Shown here: in pieces, positions 9,475 through 19,470 of the stretch | Position numbering within the stretch: the stretch's first letter is position 1 | Layout of the letters: every line of letters starts with the position of its first letter | Origin: Bryopsis sp. KO-2023 | Lineage: Eukaryota > Chlorophyta > Ulvophyceae > Bryopsidales > Bryopsidaceae | Direction of reading: 5' to 3' | NCBI GenBank assembly: GCA_030272585.1 | Contig: BSYQ01000002.1 | Span: 2,666,001 to 2,730,000 of the forward strand | Length of the DNA: 64,000 nucleotides | Notes under the pieces: generated by a model | The model's input: the letters and a program-made list of their open reading frames with translations, nothing else | Told to the model about the DNA's origin: nothing | The model's database searches: none | Position numbers and translations under genes: made by a program

Positions 9475-9700
9475 TCGCAGATAAATACCAGAGTTTTTTC
9501 AACCGGGAAAACCAAAACGCCCTGCTTTCTTTTCTTTCCGCAAATAGTGCCGTGAAGTGCGTTTTCTGGTGCCCGCGTTCGTAACAGGCCCGCTCGATTC
9601 TCCCGCAATTTTTTCCTTTGTGGAAAACACCAAAAGCTCGAGGCTTAGGCGAGGTACATCGTGGGGGAAAAGGGGTTCTCTTTGTGCCGCGTTTGAACGA

Positions 9701-10750
9701 ATGAGCGACTACGTGAGTGTTGAGTGGGAGCTCCCCAGTGGCGTGGTTGGTCGAATTTTCGAGGGGCTTTGCCCAAGGGCTTTGGCCAGATGCTCCAGTG
9801 TCGCTAAGGCTTGGAACGAGGTCACCAAGGAAGGCCATTTCGTTAAAAAACTCGACCTCGAGAGATCCTGGCGATGTGGCACCGTTGTGCCGAAATGTAT
9901 CGAGTTCCCCAAGAATCGGTGGGCTGGTAGTTGTGATATGCGGGGCGATATGATTGCGATGGTTCAGGGAAAAAAGATTCTTTCTGTGAACGCTGAAAAC
10001 GGCGACGTCTTGACTAGGACCGAAGCCAACACGAGGATTTCGGTTGTGTGTTTGATCAATGGAACACTGCTGTGCAAGAATGTCAATCGAATGGTGATGG
10101 TCCTGGAAATGCCTGAATTGAGACAGATCGCGGCCATTAGCCTTCGTTTCACGGTTGATGTGATCGTGGATGTCAGGGACCACGTGGTCTTTGGCGGTAG
10201 GTTTGGGTGCCTGGATTTGTGGAGCAAGATGGGCTGGACTCGTGTGAAGGTTTTGAATGAGGGTGGCCCGGAGCAAGAGGACATTCTGTGTGCGGCATTC
10301 GCCAAGGGAGTGGGTTTGTTGATATGTGGATTGAGGGTTGGGCATCTAGAAGTGTGGAGCTTGGCCTCCTGCACCCGCGTGGCGGCGCTGGAGGGACACT
10401 CTCGTCCTGTCTCGCGTGTTGATGCCAATGACAATATGGTCGTTAGTAGCTCTATGGATTTTACCGTCCGGATATGGGACTTGGAGACCTTCGAGTCTGT
10501 GCGAGTTATCGACAATCACCCAAGGTGGTTCTTTTTTGCGCTAAACGAAAGCAAGTTTGCGCACTGTACGGTAACCTCGATGGAAGTGGTGGTTTCTGGT
10601 GTTGTCGAGGAGGATTGTTTCCTTCGCACGTTTCATGTAGGGGGTAAACTCATAGGTCTTTTCTTGACGGAGGGTAAGCGGACGGCTGTGCGGCGTGACG
10701 GGAAAATCTTGGTGTGGGACTTATGGGCCCATTCTTGCCTTGAAGATTAA
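9701..10750 (+). CDS. F-box/WD40 repeat protein (copy A)
   Basis: A single exon of 349 residues. Residues about 10-45 form an F-box (LPSGVVGRIF...LARCSSVAKAWNEV), the segment that in this family binds SKP1 of SCF ubiquitin ligases. The rest holds degenerate WD40 units, clearest at GHSRPVSRVDAND...TVRIWDLETF and a final KILVWDL. I chose the ATG at 9701 because its two paralogues start at the equivalent place (MSDYVSVEWELP; MEFTVQHQWDLP). The 31.9-kb copy is its inverted duplicate, with shared flanks from about 9475 to 10860. The predicted role is substrate recognition for ubiquitination; the substrate is unknown. Confidence 0.85.
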   Translation: MSDYVSVEWELPSGVVGRIFEGLCPRALARCSSVAKAWNEVTKEGHFVKKLDLERSWRCGTVVPKCIEFPKNRWAGSCDMRGDMIAMVQGKKILSVNAENGDVLTRTEANTRISVVCLINGTLLCKNVNRMVMVLEMPELRQIAAISLRFTVDVIVDVRDHVVFGGRFGCLDLWSKMGWTRVKVLNEGGPEQEDILCAAFAKGVGLLICGLRVGHLEVWSLASCTRVAALEGHSRPVSRVDANDNMVVSSSMDFTVRIWDLETFESVRVIDNHPRWFFFALNESKFAHCTVTSMEVVVSGVVEEDCFLRTFHVGGKLIGLFLTEGKRTAVRRDGKILVWDLWAHSCLED

Positions 10751-11654
10751 CAAGTGTTGATTTTTGGCGTAAGAAACCTGTTTCAATGATTATTGATTGT
10801 TTAAACAAATTTTTGTGTGTGTGATCCTGTGTTGTGGAAGTCTTGCAACAAGTCCATTTTTATTGATTGAGAAAGAGAGAGGGGATTCTGCAAAGGGCAA
10901 TCAGCTACCGATCCGCAGATGTACACCCGTTAAAAACCATACTCTTGGCATTCTCGTTCAATAATCAGAGGTGGATCCTGCTTTTCTTTGACCTAGTTGC
11001 TGTCTACAACACAAAACCTCGTTCGACGAAACCAAATTTGATAGTCGTTATTCATGGGAATGCCCTCGAGTCGAACCGCGGAAAAGCTTTCCTGACGTCG
11101 ACGTCACGATGGCGCCTTACAAATTATTATCTCAAGATGCAATAGAAACAGAGGTGATGAAATAAGAGGTCGCGTTCACTTGTTGACCGGCCTGGAGAAA
11201 AGCATAGGGCCCCAACGTGCGTGTTCGTTCCATAACTCGGGTGTTTCTTTTCGTTGAATTTGTCCCAAACAACAGGGATGTTTTGCAAATAAATTGTTTT
11301 CCTGAGTTCTTGTTTATGGTTGGGACAGGCGCCCGATTGACATGATGTAAATTCTCCCACCGACGGTCTCGCCGAGTTAGAGCAAGACTGGTGGCTTGCA
11401 TTGGAGGGAAAGGAGTAGAACACCAAGAAACGCTCTCTGACGATACTCAAAGACTTGACAAGCGGACCCTGGGTGGCGACGGGATATTACTTGAAACAAC
11501 TCAGAAGCTGAAGAAACAAACATTGAATTACATTGTGAAGGAGATGCCAATCATGAAGCTGAAAAAAGTATGAAAAAAGGCTAGTCCAGAGGATGGCCAG
11601 CTTATGGGAAAGACTGGCTCGTTTCTTATATTTCTTACATTTTGAGTTTTCGGT
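10751..11654. other. Downstream flank of F-box gene
   Basis: The first 110 bases repeat (inverted) at about 31745-31860. The remainder shows no coding pattern I trust. CCAAA repeats (four tandem CCAAA-like units) occur just beyond, at about 11775. Confidence 0.4.
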
Positions 11655-12775
11655 GTGCTTTTTCCTGACGTAAGTTTATGGTAATCCTCGCTTCTGTCGA
11701 GACCAAATCGTGGAAAGTTCGTGACCGAATTGATCTTTTTTTAGCTGTGTAAGAAGAGTGATATGTTGTACAAACCAAACCAAACCAAACCAGAAATTAC
11801 ATGTTGTACAAGATCCAAAGTCGTGGAAACGTTTCTTAAAAAAAAAGGCAATCTTGGCTGATATCTAGGCTGTTCATTTCTTTATCATGTGCCATCGTTT
11901 GAATCGTAAATCCATGCATGCATGCATCCATATCCAGCATGAAACTTTGGGAAAAAGATCTAGTGAATACTTTTTGCCATTGGGCCCCAATATCCAACAT
12001 TCTGTTTTTCAATTTTCAAGCCTTCCACAGTGGAGAAGGCTAAAAGCAGAACCAAATTACAGGTCTTGTTTCAAATATGATGCCAGACTTTTAAGGTGGC
12101 AATCTTGCCTGAGAATTAAAAAAAACCAAGAGTACTGCAGAACCTGTCACCAATTTTCAGCGAAAAAGAAAGAAAAAACACGGCTACAGGGAGGGAAAAG
12201 CCTCGAGAAACAGCACAACATCGTTCTTTTCCTCACAAGGACCATTTTGAACGTCAGGGAAAGCTCGTATCAAACCAAGAAATGTGATCATCCAGAAACA
12301 CAACTCGTGGAAGATTCAACAAAAAAAATATCTTGCTTTTATCATGCCACCAACCAAAAAAAGCCCAATCTTGGGCACCCAGTGGTTGATCAGGGGATTC
12401 TATGAAAAAGAGGTAGGAGAAAAAACTGGTACAAAAATGGGGGTGGTGTTTTTTTTCGTTTCTTCCAACCAACAAGGTTAAAATCTGCAACAAAACTCAA
12501 AGTGATCCCCCTTCTCATGCGACCACGGGACGCCGCCTTCTTTCACGCAAACGAAAGGGTAGAAATTGCAATCAAAAGCCAAGTAGCAATCGCGGCACCA
12601 ATCCTCCCCTGCGGAACACGATGGTTTTTTCCTCGTTCAACGCTTTTTACAGCCTAAACGTTCGATCACACTGAGGAAAAGAAAGAAGAAAACGCCGCAG
12701 CAAGCGATAACGCCCTTTTGTTCGTGGATGGATCGCGAGAAACCATGTTGTCTGGAAAACTGGACAAGGTTAAAC

Positions 12776-12910
12776 CGTCCGGATAGTAAAAGCGTTGAGA
12801 AAAACGCCCCCCTTTGTTGGCGTACCTGTCGTAGGAGCTACTGGCCTGGAATGCGAACCCACTATCGAAACCATAAGGATCAAAACAGCGAGCGCGGTTG
12901 ATTTTGACAT
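12776..12910 (-). pseudogene. Small secreted protein gene, frame-shifted copy
   Basis: It starts MSKSTALAVLILMVSIVGS, a signal peptide, then a Pro/Thr/Gly-rich stretch. It stops early because one base is missing compared with the B copy (CTATCC here, CTTATCC there, near 12785), giving about 44 residues instead of 91. Unknown family. Confidence 0.5.
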
Positions 12911-13865
12911 TGTGGCGTTGGTTCTGTTCTTTCGAGGAAGATGGAGGCGGGTAAAACGCACGAGTGAAGTGCTTCTGAATCGATCGCCTCCCTCCAACGT
13001 TTTGCTGCTCTATGTGAACGAGGGGGCTCGCTTGTGTTTATCGGAAAATGACCAAGGCCCTTTGGGGCGTCCTTTCCAACTTCTTGGAGCGCCAACCTGC
13101 GGTTGATATTGTCTACTCACAGTCATCTCTGGACCGTTCTGGTACCCCCAAACCAAACCAACAGATTTTTCGCGCGTCGAATGATGTTCTTCTCCCAATC
13201 AGCGACGTCTTGTTCACATACTTCTAAGAGTGGGCAGCGAATTGGCTTGGGACCCATGCTGCACACGAACTTCGATAAAAAGCGATCTGTGGGTCCCTTC
13301 TTTCTCCACGCTCGACACACCTGGGGAAGAAGAGGGGAAAGCTTTCTCCCCTTAAGAAAATCGAATCGAGAGGGAAGCGACGACGGGATTAGCTTGCGTC
13401 TTTCGTCGAATGGCCGAAGAAAAACACTGAGAGTTGCCAGGGGCAATTGTGTCCCTGGTTCAGCCAAAAGCTATGGAAAGCTCGTGTTTGACCCATGATT
13501 GTCGTCGGACCAGGGTTGTCCTGCGTCCAAAAATGAAAGTGTGGAGAGGAGGAATCGAACCCCCGCCGATACCCTAGGTCAGCGACGATCTAATGTGGAG
13601 AGCGCAACCCCTGCCCCCAGACTAGATCCGGTCAGAGTTCGGAACCAAATCCATGTACTCAAGGTAGTACGGAACCTCCACGTTTATTTCGACAACCAAC
13701 CCCATACGTACCCTGCTTCGCACAGTTTTCTCAGCTGAAAAGCGTACAAAGTATCATCTTGTGTCAAGTCAAACTCCTGCCCACTCAAACTTGCCAACAA
13801 GTTCGGCTTTTGTTCGTGATCCCAAATGGGTTGGTGGCACAAAAAATTTGAGTACCACCCCAACC

Positions 13866-14301
13866 AAAAAAATTGAACGGTCCCTCTGCCTGTCTGTCGA
13901 TGATTAATTCTGTGCTTTGCTCTGGTGCATTGTCCTCCCACCGAGGCAGGCGGCTAGTGATCGCTGCTCGGTTTCCCGCCTGGCGCTTTGCCTGACACTT
14001 CAATCATTCGACCACCCACTCCTCAGAGAAAATGACAGAACAGACCTGCCTCTTGGAAAGGATGCACCATCGACGCTTAGCACTGGACCAAGGACAGACA
14101 CCTTCGATTCACGCTCAACAGTCCCCGCTTGGGTGATAAGCAGGCGCTACCCTGCTCGACATTGTATTATAGCGGTTGGAGGCAGGTCATTTTTGTGCTC
14201 TGGGTTGGATTTGGAGCGCTGGCGACAAAACCAAATGTCAGTTCTGTGAAGCTCCAGCACACTCTGCGTGGTGGAAAACGAGGTGCACAGGGTGGAACGT
14301 T
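13866..14301 (-). repeat. Dispersed 430-bp repeat, copy 2 (inverted)
   Basis: This minus-strand copy lies head to head with copy 3, with a spacer of about 90 bp, giving a palindrome of nearly 1 kb. The same inverted pair exists in block B (46232-47189), so the arrangement predates the duplication. Confidence 0.75.
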
Positions 14302-14388
14302 GTAACAATAGAAAAATCACTCAGATCACCACGCTGGGGAGAGTGGAATCCTCAATGAAAGGAAAGCACACGCAGTGCTGGAGCTTCC

Positions 14389-14824
14389 ACGTTCCACTCT
14401 GTGTACCTCGTTCTCCACCGCGCAGAGTGTGCTGGAGTCTTGCAGAACTGACATCTGGTTTTGTCGTCTGCGCTCTAGTTTCACCTGAAAGCCTGTAAAT
14501 GGCGTGCGTTAAATTGGTACAATAGAACGTCGAGCAGAGTAGCGCCTGCTTATCACCCAAGCGGGGACTGTTGAGCGTGGATCGATGGTGTGCGTCATTG
14601 GTCCAGTGTTGAGCGTCGATGGTGCATCCTTTCCAAGGGGCAGGTCTGTTCTGGCACCTTCTCTGAGGAGTCGGTGACGGGATAGGTGGAGTGCCAGGAA
14701 AAGCGCCAGGCGGGGAACCGAGCAGCGATCACTAGCCGCCTGCCTCGGTGGGAGGACAATGCACCAGAGCGAAGCACAGGATAAACCAATGGCAGACAGG
14801 CAGAGGGACCGCTTAATATTTTTA
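14389..14824 (+). repeat. Dispersed 430-bp repeat, copy 3
   Basis: This plus-strand copy ends GGACCGCTTAATATTTTT. It forms the right arm of the inverted pair with copy 2. The 5' hairpin is preserved with G-T pairs. Confidence 0.75.
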
Positions 14825-15639
14825 TTTTCTCAATTATGTTTATATATATAGATATATGGTTTTTTTGTACTCCTCATCGTTTGGGAGGATCACTGTGGAC
14901 AAACTACATTCCCATTCGTGGTGGGATCGAGCAAGGGAGCTCAGAGAAAAACAGAGATCGGTCTTGAAAGGTTTGCTTCAGGTGCATACTTTACTTCTGT
15001 TGCCGCTTAACAATCCCTAGATTGTTATCCATGGAAATATCTTTCTCCATTTTGGAAACTATTGTTCGGGGGAGGAGGGAAATCCTTATCGAAACACTTT
15101 ATTCCTTTTGGTTTCAGGTGGTTTTCTGTTGCTTCATGAACGAGGTGCAATTCACAAAGCTGCCTCGTGAGGGTTTCAACAACATGTACCATTCGAATGC
15201 TGTTTTCCTGATCAGTCCTATCTACCAGAGAAAACGGTTCTGTCAATTCTAACCGCTGAGCAAAAAGCTTTAAACACACCAACTGTACATACCAACTGTG
15301 AACCACTGATTAGCGTAATCACAGAGCTTAGCGATTATCGCTGGTCATACGCAACCATATTTGCAACATCCCTTGAGAATACAAAATACGAGTTGAAATA
15401 TTTGTTCAAACAGTCAGTACCAAACTATTGTATTCTAGTGCCAAAAAGCAACATAACCTAAGCAGCAAAGTCAGCAAAAAAAACCCTTTTAAAATTTTTC
15501 AATAATATCCAGGTACGAGACAGTCTCGAAATGTCTATTCCTCAGGCCTGAGGAGAAAAATATTGCGGCAACGTTGATCACATGGCGTTTGACCAGGATG
15601 GAGGCCTTGCATTTAATGACACTTGGACGTCGAAAAGGT

Positions 15640-16668
15640 TCAGCCGAGAAGCTCATGCAGCTCGTTCTCGGTTTCCTCGTCACAAGGATTGAACGGACAA
15701 GTACAAATAGCATCCTTCGCAGTCTCCCCATCCGAGTCTTTCGCGTTTTTATCGAGCCCTGTCCAAACGATCGCTCACTCAACGGTTTTCCAGATTCACA
15801 AGATCGTTCGGCGTCGTTTACTTGTCAGTAAAATTTCACTTTCTTTGTTCAAACATGCCTCTCATATCTCGTTGAACCTCAAACAGGATACATCAAGGAA
15901 GAAAACACACATTTATTTCGTTGTTTCCTAAATGTTCTTCGCTTTGAGAATTTTTCGCTTCGCACCTGCTCCAAGAAGAGTCTTGACAGCTACGACACTG
16001 CCGTTCATAGCAGCCGTGCCCAACAAATTGAAAGGACCGGAGTCGGCGCCTAGCAATCGCAAAAGAAAAGCAGACCTCAGTTGCTCATCAACTGCTCCAG
16101 ATCACCTCTTAAAAGAAATAAGGCAGGAAAGGAAGAAATCAAAGTCGAGCATATACCCGCTAGAAGCAAGTACTCCACAACTTCAGAGTGGCCGTTCTTG
16201 GCCGCATCGAGCACCGCGTTGCCGCCAGCCTCAGCCTCCACGTTTGCCCCACGGCGAACAGACTCCTGAAAATATTGAAAAAGGGCATGGTTTCGTGAGT
16301 TTGTTCTGATTTCGGCTCGCAACGTACGATTCACGTATGATATTCACGAAGGAGAACCGCCGCTTCTTTCCACCAAAGTACCACCAACAATAAAATGTTT
16401 GAAATGGTGGGATTACCTTCACTTGGGCGAGATCTCCATCGCGGGCAGCCTCCAAGAGCATCTCATCAATATCCTTGAAACCAAACACGCCTCAGCAAAC
16501 TCCTCTTTCACTTTTTAAAGCACCAGTGACGTTTCAGTGAAGCCAGAGCATTTGGTCGGGAGGTGAGGATACCTCTTGATCATCTTCAGATAAAATAGTA
16601 GAAGGGGATGGAGGTCCAGCAACCTCCTCCAGGGAGGCCTCCAATGCTGACTCGAACTCGAGATCCAT
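15640..16668 (-). CDS. Small ankyrin-repeat protein (copy A), 5 exons
   Basis: Exons 16668-16573, 16473-16417, 16265-16157, 16049-15966 and 15758-15640 join in phase into 154 residues. The N-terminus is acidic (MDLEFESALEASLEE...). Then come about three ankyrin units: DEMLLEAARDGDLAQVK; GNAVLDAAKNGHSEVVEYLL; GTAAMNGSVVAVKTLLGAG; and a final partial unit GLDKNAKDSDGETAKDA. The C-terminus has three Cys (CTCPFNPC) before ELHELLG. Ankyrin repeats bind proteins; the partner is unknown. The paralogue at 47996-49012 keeps every splice site and frame, which argues that both are real genes. An additional 5' exon upstream of 16668 is possible. Confidence 0.85.
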
Positions 16669-17181
16669 CTCGGCCTTTAGGAACGAGCAATCGCATACTC
16701 ATACACGAAACAAAAATGTGAATATTTGGCAGAAAAACATCAACGTCAAGGTAAACGAAGGACGTCCGCATAGCACGTCACATGGAGAGGAGGAGTCTTG
16801 TTATCATTCGAAGGAAACGCAGCAATGCTGAGAAGATTCTCTTCACCTCATTTTGGAGTAGTTTTCTGAAATCGCGGTGAGGGCGAGTGGAGGGTGTGGA
16901 GCCTCCTGTGGACAAAAGTAAAAAGATTGAATGGAAACACGTGGGGCCAACGACAGGATTAGAAAAGGGAATACCACACGCTATGGTCGTACAGAATCAA
17001 AGCTAATGCTCCCTGCTGCTTGCTGGTGGCACACGAAAACGAGAACGAAGGCGTTTCAAGGACCCCAATCATTCAATCTTTACTCAACACCGAGCTGAAC
17101 GTAGCGCTTGCGTCGGTTTGCTCACCGGATCGAAGCTGTTTCGTCGATTTAAGACAGGGGAGAGCTGGCGTCGTTTCCACG

Positions 17182-17509
17182 ATGGTACACGCTAGTAAGA
17201 AAAGAAGCGCTGTTGCTGGAGCGGTCATCATCCTGGCCGAGATATCGCTTCTCGTCGTGTGCAGTTCGGCGGGACAAGGAAAGAACTCTGCCGAAAACAG
17301 GGCTTGTGAATGGGGAACGAAGAACTGGTCAGAAACTAATCGAAAAGAGTCTGTGGTGCTGGGAAGTGGGCGGCTGTTTCTTGTCGTGGTCGTTGCGGCA
17401 GCGTTACGACGCCCCAAGAGCTCCCGCTAACGACGCGGAGAATGGAGAATGTATGGACACTCGTCAGACATTCGTACTCGGAGCAGCTGGGAGGTATGCC
17501 CGCGCTTGA
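17182..17509 (+). pseudogene. Small secreted Cys-containing protein gene, frame-shifted copy
   Basis: The start MVHASKKRSAVAGAVIIL and following hydrophobic stretch form a signal peptide. After about 35 residues one extra base (near 17275-17290, compared with B) puts the rest in another frame, where SLWCWEVGGCFLSWS and the C-terminus still match the intact B gene (49535-49861). It is therefore a broken copy, unless a splice or sequencing correction restores it. Confidence 0.55.
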
Positions 17510-17790
17510 CCCCCCCTTGTACCAATTTGTGCGCACGTTCTGATCGGGTTCCGATTCGGAACTCCCGAAACGCGTGATAATGTACGAAAATCCCTCGTTC
17601 TGGTCCCCCTCCCTCCGTTTTCCGCTTGTCGTTGCTCTTTGCTTAGAGCGCTGAAGCACATGCGGATCGAATTCGGCTGAGACGCTGCTGTGGCGCTGTT
17701 ATTTTGAGTCGGTGGAAGGAAACGACTTCAACAAAGTTTCCTTCCACTATTACTGAGCTTTTTGCTCACGTGAGTGCGCTTGTCTCGTAC

Positions 17791-19470
17791 CCCCAATTGA
17801 AACTCTGTTCCACCCGTCCACAGTACGACAATGTAGACCATGTCACATGGTCCATGTGACATGGTACACCCGTGTACGAGGCATATCGTGGCTAAGTGTA
17901 GCCCCTTGGTACGCTGCCATGAAGCCCTTGAAGAACTGCACCACATACGTTACACTTGTTTGTCACGCGAAACCAATTGGAAGCGCTCGTTCAAGCTTAA
18001 GCGCTGCTCAGCTTCTCCACTGCTGTGAACTAGTTTTTTTGTGATGACTAACTGATGCGTTTTCTACCCTTGATTCGATTCTTTTTCTGCTCCGACTCGA
18101 ACAGAACGACTTTTGTCGCAGGTAGTGTTAGCATCTGTGTAGGGCTGCAGCGGAATCGCGGTGGACCGCGGCCCAAAAATCGGGATGGATCAAGAGAGTT
18201 GTCAACCGATGGACCGAACGTTGTGGGATACAGTTTTGCGACAGGACGAAGCCACACGCACAGCCGAAAAACGAAATGTGGGAGAAAATACAGTTCCACA
18301 GTGCTGAGTCGCTCAAGGTCGAATTGGTGAATGGGGATTTTTTAGCTTGGGATGTAGTTTTGCCAGAATAGTTAAGACTTTGGGGAGACTTTGCTCCCTG
18401 GATATGTTGCGTCTTTGATTTTCATTCATTGCTTGTTTGTAAGGCTCTTTTTGGGGGCTGGTCGTTTTTTACTTGAGACGAGTGGAGTGAACAGGCAAGA
18501 TTAGAAACGAGTTGGCTGTGGGGCCTCAAGTGCACTGCTCTGCTCCCAATGTACCTTTTGTTTCGCGTGGCAAGACCTCCCTCCGTCACAACCCCGTGAT
18601 TTGCTTGATTACCGAATCCACACACTCCTCGCCTCCAAAAACTTCTGGTTCTGTCCTAGAGTGCACCTCCTCTCCATGCCCTCTTCCCACACCCCCGACG
18701 CTCTGGCTTAACCTGAACGTGTCAATTTCTTTCCCCAAGATCTTCAGCTTCTCTCAGTACTCCGTCAGCTCTATTGCACGTGACCTTTTTCGATATATAT
18801 ATATATATATGTATATGTATATGTATATATATATATCGTTGGCTTGCTGGAGGTGCTCCACCTGCTGTGCAAAAGGACACCTCTTGATGATGGAACTGAA
18901 ATGCAAATCTGGAAAAACAAAAAACATTTCAAAAAACCTAAGAATAGCACGTTTTATTGTGTTTTTTGGAGTTCTTTTTTTCCCAAATCTCAAGGGGAAC
19001 AGGAAGAGGAAGAATTGGGAAGACAGCCTAATGTGAGACTTATTTCATAACAAAGCAGACATTCCTATCCTCCAGTCCAGATTCTTTCCACACAGGGTGA
19101 AAAAACATGCTTATTTATTTAATGGTAAACGAACTACGTCCGCCGCCTTCTGGAAGTCGTCGACTCAATCGGGTCGTTTCCCTAACTGTCGTCACAAAAA
19201 TTCTATTCTCATTTTCATTTTGGCACTGGTCGTCAGTGTTTGGATAAAACCAAATCGTCAATGTCTTGTTTGTTCTTCTTTATGATAAATATCCCGAACT
19301 GCCAAGGTCGTCAAATTTATATCATAACAACAACAAAATCATAGGATGAAGTGACGTCAAAATCGTCATTCGTCAGCATTCCAGATTTCAACCCACGTGA
19401 GTATTTTTGACCGAGTTGCTGTCCTCCATACAAAAGTGTTGCAACTTGTCAGGGAAACACACTCGTTGAA
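17791..19470. other. Intergenic, with AT microsatellite
   Basis: No gene is recognised. A palindromic (AT)n/(GTATAT) tract lies at 18790-18837. A short palindrome CCATGTCACATGGTCCATGTGACATGG sits at about 17837-17863 (read in pieces). TATA-like ATTTATAT lies near 19316, upstream of the next gene. Confidence 0.4.

Larger units (their letters stand above)
1..17790. repeat. Segmental duplication block A (partner: block B)
   Basis: Two stretches of this block recur in the same order and orientation in block B. Bases 1-80 plus 5279 to about 7450 match about 39955-42267 (tRNA-Arg, U2 snRNA, 430-bp repeat). Bases about 11655-17790 match about 44375-50140 (secreted-protein genes, inverted repeat pair, ankyrin gene). 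The central part, about 7450-11650, does not match B's 42.27-44.37 kb. Block A also carries the 5.2-kb transposon that B lacks. Paired copies differ by many substitutions and small indels, so the duplication is not recent. The left limit lies at or beyond the window start. Confidence 0.85.
11655..17790. repeat. Duplicated segment A2 (matches 44375-50140)
   Basis: It is homologous throughout to B2. The common elements, in order, are a C-rich/AT-rich leader, the secreted-protein gene, the inverted pair of 430-bp repeats, an AT microsatellite, the ankyrin gene on the minus strand, and a second small secreted-protein gene. Insertions specific to one copy include about 13460-13620 in A. Confidence 0.85.

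Noticed and set aside
9377..10345. 322-codon open frame antisense to the F-box/WD40 gene (and its equivalent at 32335-33123)
   Set aside because: It mirrors the sense gene's codon pattern, has no domains, and appears in both duplicates only because the sense gene is conserved.
15022..15480. Plus-strand coding-like stretch (HERGAIHKAAS...) in A2 and B2
   Set aside because: Broken by a stop in A and by a different stop in B, with no recognisable family; it may be old repeat remains, but is too weak to annotate.
15574..15831. 85-codon plus-strand frame open in both blocks (47930-48187 in B)
   Set aside because: It lies over the last ankyrin exon on the other strand, which explains the conservation better.
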